From assembly GCF_002101705.1 (NCBI RefSeq), contig NZ_LQPC01000043.1, forward strand, positions 1 to 64,000: a stretch of DNA of 64,000 nucleotides, written 5' to 3'. Made by a program: the position numbers and the translations under genes. The stretch comes from Mycolicibacterium iranicum. Lineage in GTDB: Bacteria; Actinomycetota; Actinomycetes; Mycobacteriales; Mycobacteriaceae. The notes beneath the pieces were generated by a model. The model was not told where the DNA came from. It saw only the letters and a list, made by a program, of their open reading frames with translations, and did no database searches. Shown piece by piece: positions 55,757 to 63,528 of the stretch (its first letter is position 1; each line of letters begins with the position of its first letter).

Positions 55757-57706
55757 CTAGCGATCGGACGGGTTGATCAACGGGCGCTGGACCTTCTTCC
55801 AATCCACATACCGCGCGTAGGCCTGCTGCGTCGATTCTAGGGTCGACACCTCGCTGACGGGTACGTCCCACCACGAATGACTGTCCGGCGCATAGATCAT
55901 CGGGTCGGTCTCGACGTAGATGACGGTGGTGCGGTCGCTGGCCTTTGCGACCTTGACCGCGTCGGTGAACTCCGCGGCAGTGCCCGCCTTGATGACGTCG
56001 GCGCCGAGGCTGGCGGCGTTGGCGGCCAGGTCCACCGGCAGATGCCCGCCGTCGAGGCGGCCCGCTTCTCCGCGGTACTGGTAGGACGTACCGAATCGTT
56101 GGGAGCCCAAAGATTCCGACAGGCCGCCGATCGACGCGAAGCCGTGGTTCTGAACCAGAACCGGGATGATCTTGACGCCTTCCTGCACCGCGGTGGCCAG
56201 TTCGGTCGCCATCATCAGGTACGAGCCGTCGCCCACCAGGACGAACACGTCGCGGTCCGGTGCGGCCATCCGCACCCCGATGCCGCCCGCGATCTCATAT
56301 CCCATACAGGAGAACCCGTATTCGACGTGGTAGCCCTTGCGGTCGCGCATCCGCCACAGCTTGTGCAGATCGCCGGGCATCGAGCCCGCGGCGCACACCA
56401 CGATGTCGCGGGGATCCGACAGGGTGTTGACCAGGCCGATCACCTGGTTCTGGTTCAATGCGGCCCCGTCCTCGGTGCGGTATGCCTTGGAGACGGTAGC
56501 GTTCCACTCGGTCATGAGTTCACCTGCACGCCTGCTGTATTCGTCGCTGACCGAGTAGTCGCCGAGCAGGTCGGTGAGCGCCTCCAACGCCTCGCGGGCG
56601 TCGGAGACGACGCTGATGCCGCCCTGCTTCACCGAGTCGAGCGACGCGACGTTGATGTTGACGAAGCGGACGTCGGGATTGTTGAACGCCGTACGTGACG
56701 CCGACGTGAAATCGCTGTAGCGGGTGCCGATTCCGATGATGACGTCGGCCTCGCTGGCCAGTGCGTTGGCCGCGGTGGTGCCCGTCGACCCGACGGCACC
56801 GACCGAGCGAGGATCCTCGTGCAGCAGCGATCCCTTGCCGGCCTGAGTCTCACACACCGGGATTCCGCTATTGGCTACGAAGCGAGCCAGAGCTTCACTG
56901 GCGCCGGAGTAGATGACCCCGCCGCCGGCGACGATCAGCGGCTTGGTCGCCGACCGGATCACGTCGGCTGCCTTGGCGATGACGGCACGTTCCGGTTGTG
57001 GCCGAGCGATGTGCCAGGTGCGCTCGGCGAACAGCGATACAGGCCAGTCGAACGATTCCGCCTGCACGTCCTGGGGGAGCGCCACGGTCGCTGCACCGGT
57101 CTCGACAGGGTCGGTGAGCACGCGCATCGCGCCGAGCAGCGCGGCAGGCAGTTGCTCTGGGCGCCATACGCGATCGAAGTAGCGCGACAGCGGCTTGAAC
57201 GCGTCGTTGACGGTGACGTCGCCCGAAGACGGCAACTCGAGCTCCTGAAGGACCGGGGAGCTCACCCTGGTCGCGAATGTGTCGGAGGGCAACAGCAATA
57301 CGGGCAGCCGGTTGATGGTGGCCAGCGCCGCCCCGGTCAGCATGTTCGTCGAGCCGGGGCCGATGCTCGCGGTCACCGCCCACGTCTGGGTGCGATCCTG
57401 CTGGCGTGCATAGGCAACGGCCGTGTGCACCATAGCCTGCTCGTTGCGGCCGAGCACGTACTTCAGGCCGGGCTCGGTGTTCGATTCGACCGCTTCTATT
57501 TCGGCTTGCAGCAGCGCCTGCCCGATGCCCGCCACGTTGCCGTGGCCGAAGATGCCCAAGCAGCCGGCGAAGAACTTGTGCCGTTCACCGTCGCGTTCCA
57601 CATACTGGTTGGACAGGAAGCGAACGGTCGCCTGCGCGACGGTGAGCCGCACGGTCGGTTCGTTGTCGACGAGCTTCTCGGTCGACTTCGGCGCGGTGGA
57701 AACCAC
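55757..57706 (-). CDS. iolD: 3D-(3,5/4)-trihydroxycyclohexane-1,2-dione acylhydrolase (ThDP enzyme)
   Basis: A 649-aa thiamine-diphosphate enzyme that opens the cyclohexane ring to 5-deoxy-glucuronate. Three-domain acetolactate-synthase architecture: the N-terminal PYR domain, a central domain (VIRSATKPLIVAGGGVIYSG) and the PP domain with the ThDP motif VGDGSYLMMATELATAVQEG ending in N-HGF. Length and SDRTTVIYVETDP near the end fit IolD. It starts four bases after iolB. Confidence 0.95.
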   Translation of the reverse strand: MVSTAPKSTEKLVDNEPTVRLTVAQATVRFLSNQYVERDGERHKFFAGCLGIFGHGNVAGIGQALLQAEIEAVESNTEPGLKYVLGRNEQAMVHTAVAYARQQDRTQTWAVTASIGPGSTNMLTGAALATINRLPVLLLPSDTFATRVSSPVLQELELPSSGDVTVNDAFKPLSRYFDRVWRPEQLPAALLGAMRVLTDPVETGAATVALPQDVQAESFDWPVSLFAERTWHIARPQPERAVIAKAADVIRSATKPLIVAGGGVIYSGASEALARFVANSGIPVCETQAGKGSLLHEDPRSVGAVGSTGTTAANALASEADVIIGIGTRYSDFTSASRTAFNNPDVRFVNINVASLDSVKQGGISVVSDAREALEALTDLLGDYSVSDEYSRRAGELMTEWNATVSKAYRTEDGAALNQNQVIGLVNTLSDPRDIVVCAAGSMPGDLHKLWRMRDRKGYHVEYGFSCMGYEIAGGIGVRMAAPDRDVFVLVGDGSYLMMATELATAVQEGVKIIPVLVQNHGFASIGGLSESLGSQRFGTSYQYRGEAGRLDGGHLPVDLAANAASLGADVIKAGTAAEFTDAVKVAKASDRTTVIYVETDPMIYAPDSHSWWDVPVSEVSTLESTQQAYARYVDWKKVQRPLINPSDR

Positions 57707-57710
57707 TGTG

Positions 57711-58586
57711 TCATTCCCCTTTTCGCGAAGACAATGTGAAGGGCAGGCGCGGGTCGATCTCCTGGTGCTCCCAGCTGCCGCGCAGCCAGGTGTGATTGGG
57801 ATCGTCGCAAATGAGCCAGGCGCGGGTGGGCCCCGAGCCCGCCATCACGTTCAGGTAGTACATGTGGTGACCGGGTGCTGCGATGGACGGGCCGTGGTAA
57901 CCGTGGGGGACGAGCACGACGTCTCCGGTCCGAACCTCTTCGAGGACCTCGATCGGCCGTTGGGGCGTCCCGTAGACCCGGTGGTACCCGAAGCCCGGTG
58001 TCCCGGCAGGAGAATCGTCGATTTCGAAGTAGTAGATCTCTTCGAGCTGTGTCTCCACGTCGGTGTTCTCGTCGTGCTTGTGGGCGGGATAGCTCGACCA
58101 GTTGCCGCCGGGCGTGATCACCTCGCACGCGATCAGCGAGTCCGCTTGGAACGCCGTCGCGGTGCCGAAGTTGTGGACCTGGCGGCTGCAGTTGCCCGCG
58201 CCGCGCAGTTCGACGGCGACGTCGGCGGCTGCGACGCGGCGATTGGGGAATGCGTTCGTGGCCTGCGCACCGCAGATCGCGATCCGGCCGTGCCCGGAAA
58301 TGGTGTAGGCCTGGTCGATGCCCAGGTACACCATGTCGGCCGGACCGTCGAACACCGAAGCCCGCGGCGTCAGATCAAAGCTGTCGTCGCCGCATGCGAC
58401 GGTTCCGCCGCCGGACAGCGGCAGGATCATCACCTCGGTGTGCCCGGTGTTCAGCGATATCGAACCCTCCGTGCCGAGATCGACCACGTGCAGCGAACAT
58501 TCGGCCCAGCCGGCGTCTTCTGGGGTGATCGCCACGGTGAACGGCGCGGCGGCGCTGTTGGCTTTTATGTACAACGGGGAATTCAT
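57711..58586 (-). CDS. iolB: 5-deoxy-glucuronate isomerase
   Basis: A 291-aa bicupin enzyme converting 5-deoxy-glucuronate to 2-deoxy-5-keto-gluconate. The C-terminal cupin metal site is seen in PAHKHDENTDVETQLEEIYY (His/His/Glu pattern) and VLVPHGYHGPSIAAPGHHMYYLNVMAG. The N-terminal cupin is degenerate, as usual. Its ATG overlaps the stop of the aldolase-like gene as ATGA. Confidence 0.95.
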   Translation of the reverse strand: MNSPLYIKANSAAAPFTVAITPEDAGWAECSLHVVDLGTEGSISLNTGHTEVMILPLSGGGTVACGDDSFDLTPRASVFDGPADMVYLGIDQAYTISGHGRIAICGAQATNAFPNRRVAAADVAVELRGAGNCSRQVHNFGTATAFQADSLIACEVITPGGNWSSYPAHKHDENTDVETQLEEIYYFEIDDSPAGTPGFGYHRVYGTPQRPIEVLEEVRTGDVVLVPHGYHGPSIAAPGHHMYYLNVMAGSGPTRAWLICDDPNHTWLRGSWEHQEIDPRLPFTLSSRKGE

Positions 58587-59467
58587 CGGACCATCGCCAC
58601 CGCGGTCGCGACGGCGGAGCTGACGTCGTCATCGGGTGGGTACAGCAGGGTGCGGCCGACAATCAGGCCGCGCACCGACGGAAGGCACAGCGCCTTCTCC
58701 CAGCTGGCGAAGGCCTCCTCCGGATCGGTCGGGTCCCCGCCGAGAAGCAGGGTGGGCAGAGTGGTCGACTCCATCACCCTGTCCATCTCGGGGACGACGG
58801 GCAGCTTCATCCAGGTGTACGCCGATGTCGAACCAAGGCCCTGACCGATGTGCACCGACTTGATCACGGCATCGGGGGAGAGGTCGTTCTTGACCTTGCC
58901 GTCGACCCGGGTGGACATGAACGGCTCCACCATGGCGATCAGCCCATGGGCGGCGAGCTCGTCAACGGCCTTGGCGCACGCTGCCATCGTGGCGACGGTG
59001 CCAGGATCATCGAGGTCGATGCGGCACAACATCTTTCCGCCGTTCATGTTCGCCGCCGCGGTGGAGGCGGCCGTGGCGCCGGTCATCCTGTCGTCGAGTT
59101 CGAAGGATGCGCCCGCCAGCCCGCCCCTGTTGAACGACGAGAACACGACCTTGTCCTCGAGCGCACCCAGGAGCACGAGGTCGTCGAGAATGTCGGCGGT
59201 GGCCAGCACGCCGTCCACACCGGGATCAGCGAGCGCGGCGCGTAACCGGTCGAGCAGGTCGGTACGGCTGTTCATCGCCGCGGGACGGGACCCCACCGCG
59301 AGTGCACCTCGTGCCGGGTGATCGGCTGCCACGATCATCAGCCGTCCGTTGCCGCGCAACGTTGGCCGTGGCGTGCGGTGCGCCCAGGCACGCGCGATTG
59401 CGCCAGGGTCGCCAGCCCGGACCTCGGTGATCTGGGCGTAGTCCCGGCACAGCGCAGACTTAGACAT
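58583..59467 (-). CDS. Cgl0159-family (beta/alpha)8 aldolase-like protein of iol clusters
   Basis: A 294-aa class-I-aldolase-like barrel. GRLMIVAADHPARGALAVG and MVEPFMSTRVDGKVKNDLSP hold conserved Asp, Glu and Lys residues; GLGSTSAYTWMKLPV has the Lys position expected for a Schiff base. Actinobacterial iol operons carry this gene next to iolC and iolB, so it probably replaces IolJ and cleaves 2-deoxy-5-keto-gluconate-6-phosphate to dihydroxyacetone phosphate and malonic semialdehyde. That is inference from position. ATG 59467 overlaps the iolC end by eight bases. Confidence 0.85.
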   Translation of the reverse strand: MSKSALCRDYAQITEVRAGDPGAIARAWAHRTPRPTLRGNGRLMIVAADHPARGALAVGSRPAAMNSRTDLLDRLRAALADPGVDGVLATADILDDLVLLGALEDKVVFSSFNRGGLAGASFELDDRMTGATAASTAAANMNGGKMLCRIDLDDPGTVATMAACAKAVDELAAHGLIAMVEPFMSTRVDGKVKNDLSPDAVIKSVHIGQGLGSTSAYTWMKLPVVPEMDRVMESTTLPTLLLGGDPTDPEEAFASWEKALCLPSVRGLIVGRTLLYPPDDDVSSAVATAVAMVR

Positions 59468-60431
59468 TGACGGCCCCCACTGCGGTCTGCTCGGCCAGTT
59501 CGGCCACTTCGGCGGCGGTCGGCATGGCGGTCGAGCATTCGAGCCGACCGGCCACGATCGCCCCCGCGGCGTTGGCGTAGCGCAGCGTCTTCTCCAGAGA
59601 CCAACCGTTGAGGAGGCCGTGGCACAGGCTTCCGCCGAACGCGTCGCCGGCGCCGAGCCCGTTGACGACGTCAACTTCGTTGGGCGGCACTGTAACCGAC
59701 GAATGACGAGTCTTTCCCAGCACGCCGCGTGGCCCCTGCTTGACGATCGCCAGCTCGATGCCGAGGTCGAGCAACGCGTCCGCGGCCTTGTGCGGGTTGG
59801 ACTCACCGACGGCGATCTCGCATTCCTCCCGATTGCCGACGGCGACGGTCACATGCGCCAGCGCCCTCTGCACCTGATCGGTGGCGGCACCGGGTGTCGC
59901 CCAGAACATCGGGCGGTAGTCGAGATCGAGCACTGTCAGCGGTTTGCGTTCACGCAGCTCCCACGCTGCGAAATGTGCACTGCGGCTTGGCTCTTCGGAA
60001 AGTCCGGTGACCGTCGACCAGTACAGCCGCGCCGAGCGTACCGCGTCGGCGTCGATCTCATCGGGGTGGATCTGCAGATCCGGCGCGCTGGGCTTGCGGT
60101 AGAAGTACAGCGGGAAGTCGTCGGGCGGGAAGATCTCACAAAACGTCACCGGCGTAGGGAATTCGCCGTGGGTTGCGACATACCGGTTGTCGACTCCGAG
60201 GCGGGCTAGTTCGGCCCGGACGTAGCGACCGAACGGATCGTCGCCGACGCCGGAGATGAGCGCAGATCGACTGCCCAGACGCGCGGCAGCGACCGCGACG
60301 TTGGCGGCACTGCCGCCCAGGAACTTCCCGAACGTCTCGACCTCCTCGAGGCCGACTCCGACCTGAAGGGGGTACACATCGACGCCGCTGCGCCCGATGG
60401 CGAGTACGTCATATGGATGGTTGGTCATCAC
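59460..60431 (-). CDS. iolC: 5-dehydro-2-deoxygluconokinase
   Basis: A 323-aa PfkB/ribokinase-family kinase that phosphorylates 2-deoxy-5-keto-gluconate. GGSAANVAVAAARLGSRSALI is the PfkB signature-1 region and VNGLGAGDAFGGSLCHGLL holds the catalytic Asp and anion hole. It is the first gene of the leftward iol operon, downstream of the region carrying TGTCCTGACA. Start MMTNHPYDVLAIGRSGVD; either of the two Met codons could be used. Confidence 0.94.
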   Translation of the reverse strand: MMTNHPYDVLAIGRSGVDVYPLQVGVGLEEVETFGKFLGGSAANVAVAAARLGSRSALISGVGDDPFGRYVRAELARLGVDNRYVATHGEFPTPVTFCEIFPPDDFPLYFYRKPSAPDLQIHPDEIDADAVRSARLYWSTVTGLSEEPSRSAHFAAWELRERKPLTVLDLDYRPMFWATPGAATDQVQRALAHVTVAVGNREECEIAVGESNPHKAADALLDLGIELAIVKQGPRGVLGKTRHSSVTVPPNEVDVVNGLGAGDAFGGSLCHGLLNGWSLEKTLRYANAAGAIVAGRLECSTAMPTAAEVAELAEQTAVGAVNV

Positions 60432-60494
60432 GAGTCACTCCGACGGATAGGTGTGGGTGGCTGCCTAAGACTGTGCCCCTGGTCACGGTGCGGT

Positions 60495-60516
60495 GTCAAG
60501 ACTTTGTCCTGACATT
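60495..60516 (-). promoter_or_regulatory. iol operator/promoter element (exact copy at 63403)
   Basis: This 22-base stretch is identical to the reverse complement of 63403-63424. It contains TGTCCTGACA (60505-60514), which fits the IolR-type consensus KGWCHTRACA at all ten positions, and on the leftward strand ends in TTGAC, a possible -35 for iolC. The divergent GntR gene starts 70 bases to the right. Confidence 0.7.
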
Positions 60517-60585
60517 CTATCTTTATCTCAATCGATGTTAGTATTCAGCTTCTGTTGACTGGCCCAACACGAGATCGGAGCCGAC

Positions 60586-61317
60586 GTGCCCCTGACAGTG
60601 GAGCTCGACAGGTCAAGCCCGGTTCCTCTCTACTATCAACTCGCCCAGGCGATCGAGGCCACCATCAGAGACGGCGAACTCTCGCCCGGCGACCGGTTCG
60701 AGAACGAACTCGCGCTGGCCAAGCGGTTGACCCTGTCGCGCCCCACCACCCGTCGCGCCATCCAGGAGCTCGTCGACAAGGGCTTGCTGGTACGTAAGCG
60801 GGGTGTCGGCACCCAGGTCGTCCAGAACCCCGTTCACCGCCGTGTGGAGTTGACCAGCTTGTTCGACGACCTCGCCCGCGCAGGACAGGAGCCCACCACC
60901 AAACTGCTCAAGTATCAGGTAGGGCCGCCCGACGAAGAGGTCGCCCGCGAGCTGAACATCGCCGAGGACCGCGAGGTGGTGTCCATCCACCGGTTGCGTT
61001 GCGCCAATGGCGAACCCCTCGCCCTGATGATCAACCACCTGCCCGCCGATATCGCGCCCGATTCCGAAGAGCTCGAGACCAACGGCCTCTATCAGTCGTT
61101 GCGGGCGCGCGGCGTCCACATTCGGCTTGCCCGGCAACGCATCGGCGCACGCAGCGCCACGCGCGCCGAGGCGCAGCTGCTCGACGAGAAGCCGAACGCA
61201 CCGCTTCTGACGATGGCGCGCACCGCTTTCGACGACTCCGGTGCCGCGGTCGAGTACGGCCACCACTGCTACCGGGCCTCCCGTTACTACTTCGACACCA
61301 CACTCGTCGACCGCTGA
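60586..61317 (+). CDS. GntR-family transcriptional regulator, probable iol repressor
   Basis: A 243-aa HutC-type GntR regulator. The N-terminal winged helix (about 8-75; PLYYQLAQAIEATIRDGELS, LSRPTTRRAIQELVDKGLLV) binds DNA; the C-terminal UTRA-like domain (about 95-240) binds effector. GTG 60586 follows GGAG. It is divergent from the iol operon and close to TGTCCTGACA, so it probably controls that operon with an inositol metabolite as inducer. It converges on the TIM-barrel gene through a long inverted repeat. Confidence 0.9.
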   Translation: MPLTVELDRSSPVPLYYQLAQAIEATIRDGELSPGDRFENELALAKRLTLSRPTTRRAIQELVDKGLLVRKRGVGTQVVQNPVHRRVELTSLFDDLARAGQEPTTKLLKYQVGPPDEEVARELNIAEDREVVSIHRLRCANGEPLALMINHLPADIAPDSEELETNGLYQSLRARGVHIRLARQRIGARSATRAEAQLLDEKPNAPLLTMARTAFDDSGAAVEYGHHCYRASRYYFDTTLVDR

Positions 61318-61397
61318 CCTGATCCCGCCGAAACTGCATTCCACGCGGTCTTTTCGGCGAAACATGCGCACGGAATGCAGTTTCGGCGGAGGTCAGC
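61313..61397. terminator. Long inverted repeat containing two convergent stop codons
   Basis: 61325-61342 and 61372-61389 are perfect 18-bp inverted repeats. Outside them GCTGACCT (61313-61320) pairs with AGGTCAGC (61390-61397), separated from the inner stem by a 4-base bulge on one side. The TGA of the GntR gene and that of the TIM-barrel gene both fall in the outer arms. It can act as a two-way terminator, although the 29-base loop is large. Confidence 0.75.
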
Positions 61398-62178
61398 TAA
61401 ATGCGGCGCGGAACGCATCCAGCGCCGCCGCGCTGCCCTCGACACCGGCACCGGAGGGCCAGGCCTCCATGCCGATCGTTCCCGCATAACCGATTTCGCG
61501 CAGCGCGACCGCTATGGCCGGGTAGTTGATCTCACCGGTCCCGGGCTCGCATCGGCCCGGTACGTCGGCGATCTGGATCTCGCCGATGGCATCGCCGCAC
61601 CGTCGCACCAACTCGATCAGATTTCCCTCACCGATCTGGGCGTGATAGAGGTCCAGCATCATCTTGACGTTGGGATGGCCGACGCCCTCGACCAAGGCAA
61701 GTGTGTCCTTGGCGCGGGCGAGTGGAACCCCAGGATGATCCACGATGGTGTTCAGGTTCTCCACGCAGAATGTCACCCCTGCCGCTGCACCGAGTTCGCC
61801 GAGGCGCTCCAGGGTGTGCGCCGCAGTCAGCCACATCTGGCCGGTGGCGCGCTGCCGCGGCCGTGCCGCCCGACCGTCGACGAGTTCGGCGGTGTGCAGG
61901 TTCAGCCGCCTCACGCCCAGGGTCTCCGCGGCTTCGATGCTGAGCTCGGCGGTGCGAATCACCTCGTCACAGGTCATGGGGTCGATGAGATCGCCGTGCA
62001 GGTAGCCCGTCATCGATGTGAACGTCGCGCCGGTCGCTGCAAGCTCGTCGAGGTTCTTGTCGTGCCAACTCCAGATCTCGACCGCGAAGCCGAGTTCGTC
62101 GATGCGCTTCACCCGATCCAGAATCGGTAGATCGCGGAACACCATCTCCGAGCACACAGCCAGCTGAAAGCTCACCAC
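61393..62178 (-). CDS. Hydroxypyruvate isomerase-like TIM barrel
   Basis: A 261-aa AP-endonuclease-2-type TIM barrel. Catalytic and metal segments: FCVENLNT (Glu), MMLDLYHAQIGEG (Asp, His), IGEIQIADVPGRCEPG and GMEAWPSG (Glu). It resembles hydroxypyruvate isomerases and IolI-type inosose isomerases. GTG 62178 or the adjacent GTG 62175 is the start, with GGGAG upstream. It is divergent from the LacI gene, so the palindromic operators between them probably control it. Confidence 0.82.
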   Translation of the reverse strand: MVSFQLAVCSEMVFRDLPILDRVKRIDELGFAVEIWSWHDKNLDELAATGATFTSMTGYLHGDLIDPMTCDEVIRTAELSIEAAETLGVRRLNLHTAELVDGRAARPRQRATGQMWLTAAHTLERLGELGAAAGVTFCVENLNTIVDHPGVPLARAKDTLALVEGVGHPNVKMMLDLYHAQIGEGNLIELVRRCGDAIGEIQIADVPGRCEPGTGEINYPAIAVALREIGYAGTIGMEAWPSGAGVEGSAAALDAFRAAFS

Positions 62179-62294
62179 CGAACTCCCGTCAAGACGGTGG
62201 AAGACACGGTGCAGACCGATCCTGTTGTTGCGAAACCGGTTTGGCTTTCGATGGTTGAACCGGGCATAGACCCTCCGAATCTCCGCCTACAGAC

Positions 62295-62308
62295 CTAGAA
62301 CGTTCTAG
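62295..62308. promoter_or_regulatory. LacI-type operator 1
   Basis: A perfect 14-base palindrome CTAGAACGTTCTAG in the divergent region between the TIM-barrel and LacI genes. LacI-family proteins bind such palindromes with a central CG step. Confidence 0.7.
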
Positions 62309-62347
62309 TACGTTAGGGCGAGCAGGATCGATCCGTCAACGACGAAG

Positions 62348-62361
62348 CTGGAACGTTCTAG
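62348..62361. promoter_or_regulatory. LacI-type operator 2
   Basis: CTGGAACGTTCTAG, one base from perfect symmetry and matching operator 1 at 13 of 14 positions. Centres of the two sites are 53 bases apart, about five helical turns, which suits looping. It lies 11 bases before GTG 62372. Confidence 0.7.
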
Positions 62362-62371
62362 GCTGTAGCGG

Positions 62372-63364
62372 GTGAACCGCCGACCGACGCTGGAAGACGT
62401 CGCCGCCCGCGCCGGCGTATCGCGTGCGTTGGTCTCCATCGTGATGCGCGACGCGCCAGGGGCCAGTGACCACACGCGCGAGCGGGTCAAACGCGCGGCC
62501 GACGAACTCGGTTACCGTCCGGACCCGCGCGCCCGCCGGTTGCGCCAGCGCCGCTCGAATCTGATCGGCCTGACTTTCGCTGTGGGACAGGCCTTTCACG
62601 CCGATCTCGTCGACGGGGTGTATGCCTCGGCTGAGGCGCTCGGTTACGACGTCGTCCTCAGCGCGGTGACCCCGCACCGCGACGAAATGCGGGCGGTGCG
62701 CACTCTGGTCGACGATCGGTGCGAGGGCTTGATTCTCATCGGGCCCCGAATGCGTGCAGGTCGGCTCGGCGACCTTGCGTCCGGAATGCCGGTGGTGGTG
62801 ATGGCACGCCGGGTTCGCGCTGTGGACGCGGTGCGCAGCGATGACGTGGCGGGGGCTGTTGCGGGCGTGGAACACCTGCTCGGCCTGGGGCACCGGCGGA
62901 TCCTCTACCTGGACGGCGGCGGTGCGCCGGGAGCGGCAGAACGGTTGCGTGGTTATCGGCGGGCCACCGGAGACGCCGGTCTGCCTGAGGTCGTGCGTCC
63001 CGGTGGTCTCACCGAACGCGAGGGTGCCGCCGCGGCGGCGGCGATGCTCGAAACGGGCGACCTTCCCGACGCGGTGTTCGCATTCAACGACAGATGCGCA
63101 CTCGGCGTAATGGACGTTCTGATTCGGGCGGGAGTGACTGTACCGCAACAGATCTCGCTGCTCGGATTCGACGACAGCCCGCTGGCAGGGTTGGCTCACA
63201 TTCAGTTGAGCACCATTCGGCAGGATGCGGCTGCGCTCGCAGACGCAGCGGTGAGCCGTCTGGTGTCCCGCCTGGACGGTGACGGCGCAGGTAGTGCGCC
63301 GACCGATATCGTCAGGACACCGACTTTGGTGGTTCGCGGGTCGACTGCAGCCAGGAAGGCCTGA
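62372..63364 (+). CDS. LacI-family transcriptional regulator
   Basis: A 330-aa regulator. The N-terminal HTH (about 5-50: TLEDVAARAGVSRALVSIVM) and hinge are followed by a periplasmic-binding-protein-like effector domain (LIGLTFAVGQAFHADLVDGV, MPVVVMARRV, ISLLGFDDSPLAGL). GTG 62372 gives the standard LacI start. The two upstream palindromes are probably its own operators, so it controls itself and the divergent TIM-barrel gene, and perhaps the ABC transporter that follows. Confidence 0.9.
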   Translation: MNRRPTLEDVAARAGVSRALVSIVMRDAPGASDHTRERVKRAADELGYRPDPRARRLRQRRSNLIGLTFAVGQAFHADLVDGVYASAEALGYDVVLSAVTPHRDEMRAVRTLVDDRCEGLILIGPRMRAGRLGDLASGMPVVVMARRVRAVDAVRSDDVAGAVAGVEHLLGLGHRRILYLDGGGAPGAAERLRGYRRATGDAGLPEVVRPGGLTEREGAAAAAAMLETGDLPDAVFAFNDRCALGVMDVLIRAGVTVPQQISLLGFDDSPLAGLAHIQLSTIRQDAAALADAAVSRLVSRLDGDGAGSAPTDIVRTPTLVVRGSTAARKA

Positions 63365-63402
63365 TCTGCGAGGATGCCGACCGACAAATGACATGCAGTC
63401 CT

Positions 63403-63424
63403 AATGTCAGGACAAAGTCTTGAC
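63403..63424 (+). promoter_or_regulatory. Transporter operator/promoter element (exact copy of the iol element)
   Basis: Identical over 22 bases to the reverse complement of 60495-60516. It includes the IolR-type site (TGTCCTGACA on the minus strand, 63405-63414) and ends in TTGAC, a possible -35. The ABC binding-protein gene begins 105 bases downstream; the rest of the 164-base gap shows no gene. Confidence 0.7.
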
Positions 63425-63528
63425 TTTCTGGTGTGAGCCGTATTACATCACCAGGGAGGCGTGTCGCCCGGCACCACCCCGGGAGGGCGATGAGGGCGTC
63501 GCGACAGTCTCGACGACAAGGAGAAGCA

